Of a DNA stretch of 57,364 nucleotides, positions 34,923 to 43,841 are shown piece after piece. The notes beneath the pieces are model-generated. The model was given only the letters and a program-made list of their open reading frames with translations. It did not search any database and had not been told where the DNA came from. A program made the position numbers and the translations under genes. The stretch lies in the NCBI GenBank assembly GCA_003240775.1, contig QFNI01000023.1, positions 1-57,364 on the forward strand, given 5' to 3'. Each line of letters begins with the position of its first letter. Positions within the stretch are counted from its first letter, which is position 1. Origin of the DNA: Mesorhizobium amorphae. Its GTDB lineage: Bacteria; Pseudomonadota; Alphaproteobacteria; Rhizobiales; Rhizobiaceae.

Positions 34923-35374
34923 CACTCCACCGGCACGTCCAGAACGGGAAGCGACTTCCCGAAGCGCACCGCGAACGGCCCCGGACTCGTCGCGGGCGGT
35001 GCGAACCACGCCCAGAACCGCATGCTCGCCCCCGGTCCCAGCGCTTCTTCCGGCAGCGCCGAGCACAGGCACTCGTTGGCGATGCCCACGGTGAAGGCTT
35101 TCTCCGCCTTGAAGTCCATCAGCGCGATGTCGCGAAGCCCATAGGCCGAGCTGCCGATCCCCAGCGCGTCCACGGCCACCGCATCCGTGCCGGTGTTCTT
35201 CACCTCGTAGTCGAGCTGCAGCATCTGCTGCCCCGGCACGCGCTTGAGCGAAACCACGCTCGCCGAGACGCCCGGCACCAGCTCGGTCGACTTGGACGCG
35301 TCCTGCGCCCATGCCGGACCCACCCCTCCCGCAAGCCCGAGCCCGAACAGGAGAACAGCGAAGAAGCGCGTCAT
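34922..35374 (-). CDS. Exported protein of unknown function, partner of the OmpA-like protein
   Basis: A 150-residue protein with a signal peptide (MTRFFAVLLFGLGLAGGVGPAWA, cleavage near 23) and a predicted beta-rich body: GVSASVVSLKRVPGQQMLQLDYEVKNTGTDAV, two cysteines as CLC in NECLCSALP, and MRFWAWFAPP. The LDYEVKNTGTDAV segment looks like an immunoglobulin-like strand pair. I do not recognise the family. ATG 35374 is chosen for the signal peptide. Transcribed with and coupled to the OmpA-like gene, so both probably act in the periplasm or outer envelope. Confidence 0.75.
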   Translation of the reverse strand: MTRFFAVLLFGLGLAGGVGPAWAQDASKSTELVPGVSASVVSLKRVPGQQMLQLDYEVKNTGTDAVAVDALGIGSSAYGLRDIALMDFKAEKAFTVGIANECLCSALPEEALGPGASMRFWAWFAPPATSPGPFAVRFGKSLPVLDVPVE

Positions 35375-35487
35375 GGATGATCTCGCCACGAAAGATGACG
35401 TTGGGTAAGCTCGGATCGTGGCACCTTTACCCGCCTTCCGCAAGCGGCTAGCAAGCCCGCGAGTTTCGCCGCCGAAAGCCTGTTTCC

Positions 35488-37716
35488 ATGCCCGACCTGC
35501 TTCTCGAACTCCGCTCGGAGGAGATTCCCGCCCGCATGCAGCGCAAGGCGGCAGGCGATCTGCGAAAGCTCCTCACCGACGCGCTCGTGGAGGCCGGCCT
35601 CACCTATGAGGGCGCGCGCGAATACTGGACGCCGCGCCGCCTGACGCTCGACATCCGCGGCCTCTCACCTCGCTCGCGCGACGTGCGCGAGGAGATCAAG
35701 GGCCCTTCCACCAAGGCGCCCGAGGCGGCGGTCCAGGGCTTCCTGCGCAAGGCCGGTCTGTCCGACATCGCCCAGGCCCACATCCATTCCGACCCCAAGA
35801 AGGGCGATTTCTACGTCGCCCACAGCGTGAAGCCCGGCCGCGACGCAGCCGCCATCATCGCCGAGGCCGTGCCCGCCATCCTGCGCGACTTCCCCTGGCC
35901 GAAGTCGATGCGCTGGGGCAAGGCCTCCGAGCAAGCCGGCGCCTTCCGCTGGGTGCGCCCGCTTCAGTCCATCCTCTGCACCTTCGGCCCTGAGACCGAG
36001 GAGCCGGTGGTGGTGGATTTCACGGTCGGCGGCATCCGCTCGGGCAACACCACCGTGGGCCACCGCTTCCACGCGCCGGGCGACATCACCGTGCGCCGCT
36101 TCGAGGACTATGCCGAAAAGCTCGAGCGCGCCTTTGTCGTGCTGGACGCCGAGCGCCGCAAGGAGATCATCCGCACCGACGCCCAGAACCTCGCTTTCGC
36201 GAACGGCCTCGAACTGGTGGAGGACGAGGGCCTGCTCGAAGAAGTGTCGGGCCTCGTGGAATGGCCGGTGGTGCTGCTCGGGGCGTTCGAGGAAGCCTTT
36301 CTCGAAATCCCCGCCGAAGTGATCCGCCTCACCATCCGCGCCAACCAGAAATGCTTCGTGGTGCGTCCCTCGGGCACGCCCGAGGGTGCGCGCCTCGGCA
36401 ACCGCTTCGTGCTCACCGCCAACATCGAGGCGAAGGACGGCGGCGAGGAGATCGCGCGCGGCAACGGCAAGGTGGTGCGCGCGCGCCTGTCGGACGCGCT
36501 CTATTTCTGGAAGACCGACCAGGCGGACCTGCCCGACCTCGCCCGCCTCGAAGCCTCCGCCGAGAAGTTCGGCCTCCTCCTCGAAAAGCCGCTCGACCAG
36601 CGCATGGCGCGGCTCGACAACCTGAACGTCACCTTCCACGCCAAGCTCGGCACGCAGGGCGAGCGGGTCGCGCGCATCCGCCGCCTCGCGCGCGAGCTCG
36701 CCCCGCTGGTCGGCGCCGAGCCCCATCTGGCCGAGCGCGCGGCAAGCCTCGCCAAGGCCGACCTGCAAACCGAAGTGGTGGGCGAGTTCCCCGAGCTCCA
36801 GGGCCTGATGGGCCGCAAATACGCAGCCCTCCAGGGCGAGCACCCATCCGTTGCCGCGGCGATCGAGGAGCACTGGAAGCCGCAAGGCCCCACCGACCGC
36901 GTGCCTTCCGATCCCGTTTCGATCGCGGTGGCATTGGCCGACAAGCTCGACACGCTGGTGGGCTTCTGGGCGATCGATGAAAAGCCGACCGGCAGCAAGG
37001 ACCCGTTCGCGCTGCGCCGCGCGGCACTTGGCGTCGTCCGCATGGTGGTGGAGCGCGGGCTGTCGCTTCCGCTCTCGCCCATCCTCGCCGCCCATCTCGC
37101 CCAGGAAGCCGGCGCAGGCAAATGGCATCTGGGAACGAGCACGGAGCGTCAAGCCGACGATCTCCTCGCTTTCTTCCACGACCGCCTCAAGGTCTATCTC
37201 CGCGACGGCGGGGCGCGCCACGACCTGATCGACGCGGTGCTCGCGGGCGATGTGCCGGCCGGCGAGACCCTCCCCCCGGACGCCGCCCCCGCCAACGATG
37301 ACCTGCTTTCCGTTGTCCGCCGCGTCGAGGCGCTCGGCTCGCTTCTCGCCACCGAGGACGGCAAGAACCTGCTCGCCGGTACCAAGCGCGCGGCCAACAT
37401 CCTCGCCGCCGAGGAGAAGAAGGGAACGGCCGTAGCGCAAGTCGTGAATCCCGGCCTCTTCCGCGATCCGACCGAGGGCGCGCTCTTTGCGGCCGTCGGC
37501 CAGGCCGAAAGCGAAGCGGCGCTTGGCGTCGCGCGCGGCGACTATGCGGATGCCATGCGCGCGCTGTCCTTGCTGCGTGCGCCTGTCGACGCCTTCTTCG
37601 AAGAGGTTCTCGTGAACGACGAGGACGAGGCCGTCCGGGCCAATCGCTTGGCGCTGCTCGCCCGCATCCGCGCGGCCACCTCCACGGTCGCCGATTTCTC
37701 GCGCATCGCGGGGTAG
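35488..37716 (+). CDS. glyS: Glycyl-tRNA synthetase beta subunit
   Basis: A 742-residue tRNA-binding subunit. Seen: N-terminal MPDLLLELRSEEIPARMQ, FPWPKSMRWG, GHRFHAPG, the HD-like core and a C-terminal anticodon-binding domain (FFEEVLVNDEDEAVRANRLALL). Length slightly above the ~690 of E. coli, as usual in alphaproteobacteria. Needs the alpha subunit from glyQ. It is followed after three bases by tsaC. Confidence 0.97.
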   Translation: MPDLLLELRSEEIPARMQRKAAGDLRKLLTDALVEAGLTYEGAREYWTPRRLTLDIRGLSPRSRDVREEIKGPSTKAPEAAVQGFLRKAGLSDIAQAHIHSDPKKGDFYVAHSVKPGRDAAAIIAEAVPAILRDFPWPKSMRWGKASEQAGAFRWVRPLQSILCTFGPETEEPVVVDFTVGGIRSGNTTVGHRFHAPGDITVRRFEDYAEKLERAFVVLDAERRKEIIRTDAQNLAFANGLELVEDEGLLEEVSGLVEWPVVLLGAFEEAFLEIPAEVIRLTIRANQKCFVVRPSGTPEGARLGNRFVLTANIEAKDGGEEIARGNGKVVRARLSDALYFWKTDQADLPDLARLEASAEKFGLLLEKPLDQRMARLDNLNVTFHAKLGTQGERVARIRRLARELAPLVGAEPHLAERAASLAKADLQTEVVGEFPELQGLMGRKYAALQGEHPSVAAAIEEHWKPQGPTDRVPSDPVSIAVALADKLDTLVGFWAIDEKPTGSKDPFALRRAALGVVRMVVERGLSLPLSPILAAHLAQEAGAGKWHLGTSTERQADDLLAFFHDRLKVYLRDGGARHDLIDAVLAGDVPAGETLPPDAAPANDDLLSVVRRVEALGSLLATEDGKNLLAGTKRAANILAAEEKKGTAVAQVVNPGLFRDPTEGALFAAVGQAESEAALGVARGDYADAMRALSLLRAPVDAFFEEVLVNDEDEAVRANRLALLARIRAATSTVADFSRIAG

Positions 37717-37719
37717 GGC

Positions 37720-38676
37720 GTGGCGCCCACGGCCATCCTGCCCGAAGCCCGCGCGACCGAAGAGGCCGCCCGGCTCCTCCTCGCGGGCGAGGCCGTGGCG
37801 CTTCCCACCGAGACCGTCTACGGGCTCGCGGCCGATGCGACCAATGGCGATGCGCTCGCCCGCATCTTCGAGGCCAAGGGCCGGCCGCGCTTCAACCCGT
37901 TGATCGTGCATGTGGCCGATCTCGCGATGGCCGAAAAGATCGGCCGCTTCGATCCGCTGTCGCGCGCTCTGGCCGCGAATTTCTGGCCGGGCCCGCTCAC
38001 TCTCGTCGTGCCCGTGCGCGAGGATGCCGTCCACCCGCTCGCGCTCGCGGGCCTGTCCACCGTGGGCCTGCGCGTGCCCCGGGGCTTCATGCGCGAACTG
38101 ATCGCCCACACCGGCCGGCCGCTCGCCGCCCCCAGCGCCAACCGCTCGGGCAGGCTTTCGCCCACCGATGCCGCGGCCGTGGCCGACCAGCTCGCGGGCC
38201 GCATCCCGCTCGTGGTGGATGGCGGGCCGGCGGGCGTGGGCGTGGAATCCTCCATCCTGCGTGTCGAGGGCGAGACGCTGCGCCTGCTGCGCCCCGGCGG
38301 GCTCTCGGTCGAGGCGGTCGAGGCGTTCACGGGCCGCCCGGTCTCGCGCACGGCTGCGGGTGCCGCGATCGAGGCACCCGGCATGATGCTGTCGCATTAT
38401 GCGCCCAACGCCCGCCTCAGGCTCGGTGCCAAGACCGTGCGGCCCGGCGAGGCGCTTCTGGCCTTCGGCGGCCGGCCCGACGGGGCAGGGGCTGTGATGG
38501 TGCGCGACCTTTCACCAACAGGTGATCTGCGCGAGGCCGCCCGCAATCTTTTTGCCTACCTCAAGGACCTTGACGCTGCGGAAGCGGATGTGATTGCTGT
38601 GGCACCCATCCCGCCGGCGGATCTCGGGGAGGCTATCCGCGACCGGCTGGAACGGGCTGCAGCGCCGCGAAGCTGA
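37720..38676 (+). CDS. tsaC: L-threonylcarbamoyladenylate synthase (Sua5 type)
   Basis: A 318-residue enzyme making the activated intermediate for tRNA t6A37. The YrdC domain (1-190) shows PTETVYGLAADATN, KGRPRFNPLIVH, FWPGPLTLVV, STVGLRVPRG and PSANRSGRLSPT; the C-terminal Sua5 domain (about 220-318) shows APGMMLSHYAPNARLRL. The two-domain length marks it as Sua5 rather than short TsaC. The start is GTG 37720, three bases after the glyS stop. A non-coding AT-richer stretch follows (38677-38851). Confidence 0.94.
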   Translation: MAPTAILPEARATEEAARLLLAGEAVALPTETVYGLAADATNGDALARIFEAKGRPRFNPLIVHVADLAMAEKIGRFDPLSRALAANFWPGPLTLVVPVREDAVHPLALAGLSTVGLRVPRGFMRELIAHTGRPLAAPSANRSGRLSPTDAAAVADQLAGRIPLVVDGGPAGVGVESSILRVEGETLRLLRPGGLSVEAVEAFTGRPVSRTAAGAAIEAPGMMLSHYAPNARLRLGAKTVRPGEALLAFGGRPDGAGAVMVRDLSPTGDLREAARNLFAYLKDLDAAEADVIAVAPIPPADLGEAIRDRLERAAAPRS

Positions 38677-38851
38677 TTTGAAGCAACGCGCTGACAAAGC
38701 CGTAACCATGGGAAGTACCAAACAAATTTAACTCACTTTCTTAAGCGCCGGGGAGGAGAGCGCTCGTATTGTGACCCCATAGAGATCGGGAAAACCGGTC
38801 CGACGGAGAGAGGCACTGCCGCTCTCGGGAGCAACAGGAAGGCGAGATACC

Positions 38852-39421
38852 ATGATGATTGAAAGGGCCGCCCGCGCCGAACGGCATTCGCGCACGATGC
38901 GCATGGATCCGTTTCGCCTGCCCCAGCCGATGAGCTTCACCGAGCGCGACGGCTCGGGCGAGGTGACGTTCACGCTCGACCGCCGCGGCGTCTCGATTCG
39001 CCGCTTCCTTCAGCGCTCCGGCCTGCCGGCCAGCGTGGCGCTGCCCGCCAACGCCTTCCGCGGCGTGGCCGCGAGCGCTGTCGAGGACGACGAGGGCCAC
39101 GTCACCGTGACGCTCGAGCTTCTGCACGCCGATCCCATGCTCTGCGTGCCGCTGCTCGTCGCCAACGACCTCGACGACATCGCGGTCGACTGGCGCGAAT
39201 GGTCGGACGCCTACAACCTGCCGATGCTTCTGATCGAGGCCGACGGCGTTGCCCGCACGCTGGAAGAGTCGCTCGGCGCGGTTGCCCGCTCCGCCGGCGC
39301 CGACCGCCGCCAGGGCCGTCCCACCCATGCCCGCCGTCCCCGCTTCCTCGCGCGCCGCAAGATCGGTACGCTCGGCGTCCGCCTCGTGGTCGGCGGCGAA
39401 CCGGTGATCGCGGCCGACTAA
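38852..39421 (+). CDS. DUF6101-family protein
   Basis: A 189-residue soluble protein: SRTMRMDPFRLPQ at the N-terminus, RRGVSIRRFLQRSGLPASVALP, an acidic mid-section and a basic C-terminus (GRPTHARRPRFLARRKIG). Family of unknown function that in rhizobia regularly lies beside the ubiA gene, as here. Two adjacent ATGs (38852 and 38855). No signal or membrane helix. Confidence 0.8.
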   Translation: MMIERAARAERHSRTMRMDPFRLPQPMSFTERDGSGEVTFTLDRRGVSIRRFLQRSGLPASVALPANAFRGVAASAVEDDEGHVTVTLELLHADPMLCVPLLVANDLDDIAVDWREWSDAYNLPMLLIEADGVARTLEESLGAVARSAGADRRQGRPTHARRPRFLARRKIGTLGVRLVVGGEPVIAAD

Positions 39422-39513
39422 GGGCTTCGAGCCCGCCTCGGCACGGATCGGCGAGGGGGCAGAACGGGCGCTGCGGCGACCAACGTGCCGCCCGGCCCCG
39501 CGCCTCCTCCGTT

Positions 39514-39558
39514 CCTCATCCTGAGGTGCCCGCGAAACGCGGGCCTCGAAGGACGCAC
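39514..39558. repeat. Dispersed repeat family 3 (rhizobial CCTCATCCTGAGG-type palindrome)
   Basis: CCTCATCCTGAGGTG followed by the hairpin CCCGCG-AAA-CGCGGG and CCTCGAAGGACG. This closely resembles a short palindromic element scattered widely in Bradyrhizobium and relatives, known to me from its CTCATCCTGAGGAG...CTCGAAGGATG form. It lies between the convergent DUF6101 and ubiA genes and nothing else is recognisable in 39422-39639. Confidence 0.7.
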
Positions 39559-39639
39559 GACCGTGCAACCGCACAGGCGCGCCCCGCCTGCCCAACGATC
39601 CCAACGGTCAGGCAGTGAAAGCCGGGCGTGGCAACGCCC

Positions 39640-40626
39640 TCAAACCAGCGGCTTCACCCCCGCCCACAACCCGGCGCCCACCAGCCCCGCGAAGATCAGC
39701 CACCCCACCTGCCCATTCGAGCGGAAAAGCCGCAGGCATTGTTCGGGGTCGTCGATGTCCAGAACCCGGATCTGGCGGGTGAAGTGGACAGCCGCCGCCA
39801 GGAGCCCCGCCATTGCGGGCAGCGGCGCCCCCGCCAGCGCGAAGCTCGACGCCATCAGAACGAGCGCCCCGCCATAGAGCCCGGCGAGCCAGGATTTCGT
39901 GTCGTCCCCGAACAGCCGCGCGGTCGAGCGCACGCCCACCAGCGCGTCGTCCTCCTTGTCCTGATGGGCGTAGATCGTGTCGTAGCCGATCACCCACATC
40001 ACGGAGGCCGCGTAAAGCAGAACGGCCGGCGCGCCGATGCTTCCATGCACCGCAGCCCACCCCATCAGCGCCCCCCAGGAGAAGGCGAGGCCCAGCACGA
40101 ATTGCGGCCAGTCGGTGATGCGCTTCATGAAGGGATAGAGCGCCACCACGAGCAGCGACACGAGCCCGAGCCCGATGGTGAAGGGGTTGAACTGCACGAG
40201 CACGGCCAGTCCCACCAGGCATTGCGCTGCCAGGAATGCCCAGGCCTGGCGCCGGCGCACCTGCCCCGAAGGCAGCGGCCGCGAGCGGGTGCGCTCGACG
40301 CTCGCGTCGATCCTCTCGTCCACGATGTCGTTGTAGGTGCACCCGGCCCCCCGCATCGCCACCGCACCCACGAGAAACAATACGGTGTGCCAGGGATCGG
40401 GCAGCATCCCCCACCATGGCGCGTCGGCCTGGGGGAGTGCGAGCGCCGCAAGGGCGGCCGACCACAGGCACGGCCAGAGCAGCAGCTCCCACCCGATCGG
40501 CCGGTCCCACCGCGCAAGCTGCGCATAGGGCCAGGCAGCGCGCGGCAGGGTGCGGTACACCCAGTGCCTGCGCGGCGCATCCGCCACCCGGCCCTGTGCC
40601 CCGCGGGACTGGATTTCGTCGGTCAT
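39640..40626 (-). CDS. ubiA: 4-hydroxybenzoate polyprenyltransferase
   Basis: A 328-residue integral membrane enzyme attaching the polyprenyl tail to 4-hydroxybenzoate in ubiquinone synthesis. Both Mg-diphosphate motifs are visible: N99-D-I-V-D103 (GCTYNDIVDERID) and YDTIYAHQDKEDD, followed by hydrophobic helices. ATG 40626. Divergent from purD. Its prenyl donor is the product of ispB at 26740. Confidence 0.95.
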   Translation of the reverse strand: MTDEIQSRGAQGRVADAPRRHWVYRTLPRAAWPYAQLARWDRPIGWELLLWPCLWSAALAALALPQADAPWWGMLPDPWHTVLFLVGAVAMRGAGCTYNDIVDERIDASVERTRSRPLPSGQVRRRQAWAFLAAQCLVGLAVLVQFNPFTIGLGLVSLLVVALYPFMKRITDWPQFVLGLAFSWGALMGWAAVHGSIGAPAVLLYAASVMWVIGYDTIYAHQDKEDDALVGVRSTARLFGDDTKSWLAGLYGGALVLMASSFALAGAPLPAMAGLLAAAVHFTRQIRVLDIDDPEQCLRLFRSNGQVGWLIFAGLVGAGLWAGVKPLV

Positions 40627-40752
40627 GGCAGCGGAGTGGCAGGCACGAACGGGCGGGTCAAGCCGGTGGGCGCGAACTGGTTCAGCGGTTTCGATTGACC
40701 CCGCCGCCCCGCTCGCCTACCCGCGCGGAACAGGTGAGCGAGGGTCTGACGC

Positions 40753-42015
40753 ATGGATGTGTTGCTGATTGGCGGCGGTGGGCGCGAGCATGCGCTGGCT
40801 TGGAAGCTCAAGCAGTCGCCGTTGCTCGAACGCTTCTATGCGGCCCCCGGCAATCCCGGCATCGCCGCACTCGCCGAATGCGTGGCGCTCGACGTCGCCG
40901 ACCACGAGGCCGTGGCGCGCTTCGCCGAAGACAAGGGGATCGACCTCGTCGTGATCGGCCCGGAAGCCCCGCTGGTCGCGGGCTTGGCCGACAGGCTGCG
41001 CGCGGACGGCATCCTCGTCTTCGGCCCGTCCGAGGCCGCGGCCCGGCTCGAAGGCTCGAAAGGCTTCACCAAGGAACTCTGCGCCGAATTCGCCATCCCC
41101 ACGGCCGCTTTCCGGCGCTTCAGCGATCTCGGTGCGGCCGAAGCCTATCTCAGCGAGCGCGGCGCGCCCATCGTGGTCAAGGCCGATGGGCTCGCCGCCG
41201 GCAAGGGCGTCACGGTCGCGGAAAGCGTGGAAGAGGGAGTCGACGCCCTTCGCGCCTGTTTCGCGGAACCCGGCGCGGAAGTGGTGATCGAGGATTTCCT
41301 CCAGGGCGAGGAAGCCAGCCTGTTTTGCCTGTGCGACGGCACGCGCGCCGTTGTCTTCGGCACCGCCCAGGACCACAAGCGCGTGGGCGAAGGCGACACC
41401 GGCCCCAACACGGGCGGCATGGGCGCCTATTCGCCGGCCCCGGTGATGACCGAGGAGATGCTCGCCCGCGCCATGCGCGAGATCGTGGAGCCTACGCTTG
41501 AGGGAATGCGCGAGCGCGGCACGCCGTTCTCCGGCGTGCTCTTCGCCGGCCTGATGATCACCCCAAGCGGTCCTCAGCTCATCGAATACAATGTGCGCTT
41601 CGGCGACCCCGAGACCCAGGCGCTCATGCTGCGCCTCGAAAGCGACCTCCTGGCCCTGCTCGCCGCCTGTGCGAAGGACGACCTGAGCGAGGCTGCACCC
41701 CGCTGGAGCGCCGATGCGGCACTCGGCGTCGTGATGGCGGCCGAGGGCTATCCCGGCGAGCCCAGAAAGGGCGGCGTGATCCGCGGGCTCGAAGCGGCAC
41801 AAGCGGACGGCGCCCTGGTCTTCCACGCCGGCACCGCCACTCGCGATGGCGAACTCGTGGCGGCAGGCGGGCGTGTGCTCACCGTCGTCGCGCGGGGGGC
41901 GAGCGTGGCGGACGCGCAGGCCAAGGCCTATCGCGCGGTGGACCGCGTGGAATGGGCGGACGGCTTCTGCCGCCGCGACATCGGCTGGCGCGCGGTCGGG
42001 TCCGAGCCCAAATAG
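40753..42015 (+). CDS. purD: Phosphoribosylamine-glycine ligase
   Basis: A 420-residue ATP-grasp enzyme of de novo purine synthesis. Seen: MDVLLIGGGGREHALAWKL, VVIGPEAPLVAGLAD, the ATP-binding APIVVKADGLAAGKGV, GPNTGGMGAYSPAP and EYNVRFGDPETQ. ATG 40753 lies 13 bases after GAGGG. An upstream TTGACC near 40695 might be its -35. Confidence 0.97.
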   Translation: MDVLLIGGGGREHALAWKLKQSPLLERFYAAPGNPGIAALAECVALDVADHEAVARFAEDKGIDLVVIGPEAPLVAGLADRLRADGILVFGPSEAAARLEGSKGFTKELCAEFAIPTAAFRRFSDLGAAEAYLSERGAPIVVKADGLAAGKGVTVAESVEEGVDALRACFAEPGAEVVIEDFLQGEEASLFCLCDGTRAVVFGTAQDHKRVGEGDTGPNTGGMGAYSPAPVMTEEMLARAMREIVEPTLEGMRERGTPFSGVLFAGLMITPSGPQLIEYNVRFGDPETQALMLRLESDLLALLAACAKDDLSEAAPRWSADAALGVVMAAEGYPGEPRKGGVIRGLEAAQADGALVFHAGTATRDGELVAAGGRVLTVVARGASVADAQAKAYRAVDRVEWADGFCRRDIGWRAVGSEPK

Positions 42016-42112
42016 GTTCCAGCCAAGGCTCGGCGGTTGATTTGCCGCAGTTCCCCACGCAAAACCGCTTCGCACTTTCGCTGGAACAGCTTTTTGGGAG
42101 GATCGCCGAGCC

Positions 42113-43834
42113 ATGTACCGTGCGCCCGCAGACGAGATCGCCTTCGTTTTGAACCATGTCGCCCCCGGCCCCGAGGATGGGCCGGACGCCGACCTCGTGG
42201 CGGCCGTGCTCGGTGAGGCCGGGCGCTTCGCGGAAGGCGAGGTGGCGCCGCTCGCCGATGTGGGCGACCAGGAGGGCGCGAAGCTTGCGGACGGCGTGGT
42301 CTCGACGCCGGAAGGCTGGCCCGACCTTTACCGCCGCTGGCGCGAAGGCGGCTGGAACGGGCTGTCGCTGCCCGAGGAGTGGGGCGGCCAGGGCCTGCCC
42401 GTGACCCTCGGCATGGCGGCGCACGAGATGTGGAACGGCGCCAACATGGCGTTTGGCCTGTGCCCCATGCTGACCACGGGGGCTGTGGAAGCGCTCGTCC
42501 AGCACGCCTCGCCCGAGTTGCAGAAGAAGTATCTGCCCAAGCTCGTATCCGGCGAGTGGACGGGCACCATGAACCTGACCGAGCCCCATGCCGGCTCCGA
42601 CCTCGGCGGCGTTTCCACCAAGGCCCGCGAGGAGGCCGACGGCACGTTCCGCGTGTTCGGCCAGAAGATCTACATCACCTTCGGCGAGCACGACTGGACC
42701 GACAACATCGTCCATCTCGTGCTCGCCCGCATCGAAGGCGCCCCCCAGGGCACCAAGGGCATCTCGCTCTTTCTGGTGCCGAAATTCCTGGTCGAGGAGG
42801 ACGGCTCGCTGGGGGCCCGCAACGATCTCGTCTGTGCTGGGATCGAGCACAAGCTCGGCATCCACGGCTCCCCCACCTGCACCATGGTCTACGGCAACGA
42901 GGGCCGAGGCGCCGTCGGCTGGCTGGTGGGCGAGCGGGGCCGCGGGCTCAACGCCATGTTCACCATGATGAACAATGCGAGGCTGGCTGTCGGCATGCAG
43001 GGCGTCGCCGTGGCGGATGCTGCCTTCACCAAGGCGCGTCGCTTCGCGGCGGAGCGCAAGCAGGGCAGGGCGGCGGGCTCGGATGGCATGGCGCCCATCA
43101 TTCGCCACCCCGACGTGCAGCGCATGCTGCTGTCCATGCAGGGGCTGACCCAGGCCGCGCGCGCGATCTGCTACCTGTGCGCCCGTGCGCTCGACGCTGG
43201 CGAGCACGATCCCGCCATGCGCAACCGCGCGGGCCTGCTCACCCCCATCGCCAAGGCCTTCGGCACGGATGTGGGCGTCGACGTCGCCTCGCTCGGTGTG
43301 CAGGTGCATGGCGGCATGGGCTTCGTGGAGGAAACGGGCGCCGCGCGGCTTTATCGCGACGCGCGCATCGCTCCGATCTATGAGGGCACCAACGGCATCC
43401 AGGCGATCGACCTCGTCTCCCGCAAGCTGCCGCTCGAAGACGGCGAGCACGTGCGAGGTTTCATCGCGGAGCTTCGAGACACGGCGGATGCCGTGCGCGC
43501 CTCGAACCGGCCGGAATTCGGCGAGACCGCCGAGCGGCTGACGGAGGCGCTCGACGCGCTGGCCGACACCACGGGCTTTCTCCAGGCGGCCGTCGCCGAG
43601 AAGCGCGACGGGGAGTGGCTCGCCGGCGCGACTCCCTATCTCCGTCTGTTCGGCCTAGCCGCCGGCGGTGTGCTGCTCGCCAGGGGCGCGCTGTCTTCGG
43701 GCGACGAGAAGCGGGCGGCACTCGCGCGCTTCTTTGCGGAAAACCTCGTGGGCGAGACGGTGGCGCTCGCCGCCCGCGTCAAGAACGGCGCGCCGAGCTT
43801 GAACGCCGCGTCCGAACTCCTGCTCGACGCGTGA
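42113..43834 (+). CDS. Acyl-CoA dehydrogenase, long form (DmdC/FadE5-like)
   Basis: A 573-residue FAD-dependent dehydrogenase, longer than the ~390-residue standard form because of extra N- and C-terminal domains (MYRAPADEIAFVLNHV at the start; DTTGFLQAAVAEKRDGEWLAGATPYLRLFGL at the end). Core motifs: MNLTEPHAGSDLGGVSTKA, IYITFGEHDWTDNI, VHGGMGFVEETGAARLYRDARI, and the catalytic base Glu424 in IYEGTNGIQAIDLVSRKL. Long forms include 3-methylmercaptopropionyl-CoA and long-chain acyl-CoA dehydrogenases; the substrate cannot be fixed. Followed after 7 bp by a crotonase gene. Confidence 0.9.
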   Translation: MYRAPADEIAFVLNHVAPGPEDGPDADLVAAVLGEAGRFAEGEVAPLADVGDQEGAKLADGVVSTPEGWPDLYRRWREGGWNGLSLPEEWGGQGLPVTLGMAAHEMWNGANMAFGLCPMLTTGAVEALVQHASPELQKKYLPKLVSGEWTGTMNLTEPHAGSDLGGVSTKAREEADGTFRVFGQKIYITFGEHDWTDNIVHLVLARIEGAPQGTKGISLFLVPKFLVEEDGSLGARNDLVCAGIEHKLGIHGSPTCTMVYGNEGRGAVGWLVGERGRGLNAMFTMMNNARLAVGMQGVAVADAAFTKARRFAAERKQGRAAGSDGMAPIIRHPDVQRMLLSMQGLTQAARAICYLCARALDAGEHDPAMRNRAGLLTPIAKAFGTDVGVDVASLGVQVHGGMGFVEETGAARLYRDARIAPIYEGTNGIQAIDLVSRKLPLEDGEHVRGFIAELRDTADAVRASNRPEFGETAERLTEALDALADTTGFLQAAVAEKRDGEWLAGATPYLRLFGLAAGGVLLARGALSSGDEKRAALARFFAENLVGETVALAARVKNGAPSLNAASELLLDA

Positions 43835-43841
43835 GGCAGCG

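Noticed and set aside
35665..38397. 910-codon open frame antisense to glyS and tsaC
   Set aside because: Shadow of two certain genes; the translation has no recognisable motif and spans two unrelated genes.
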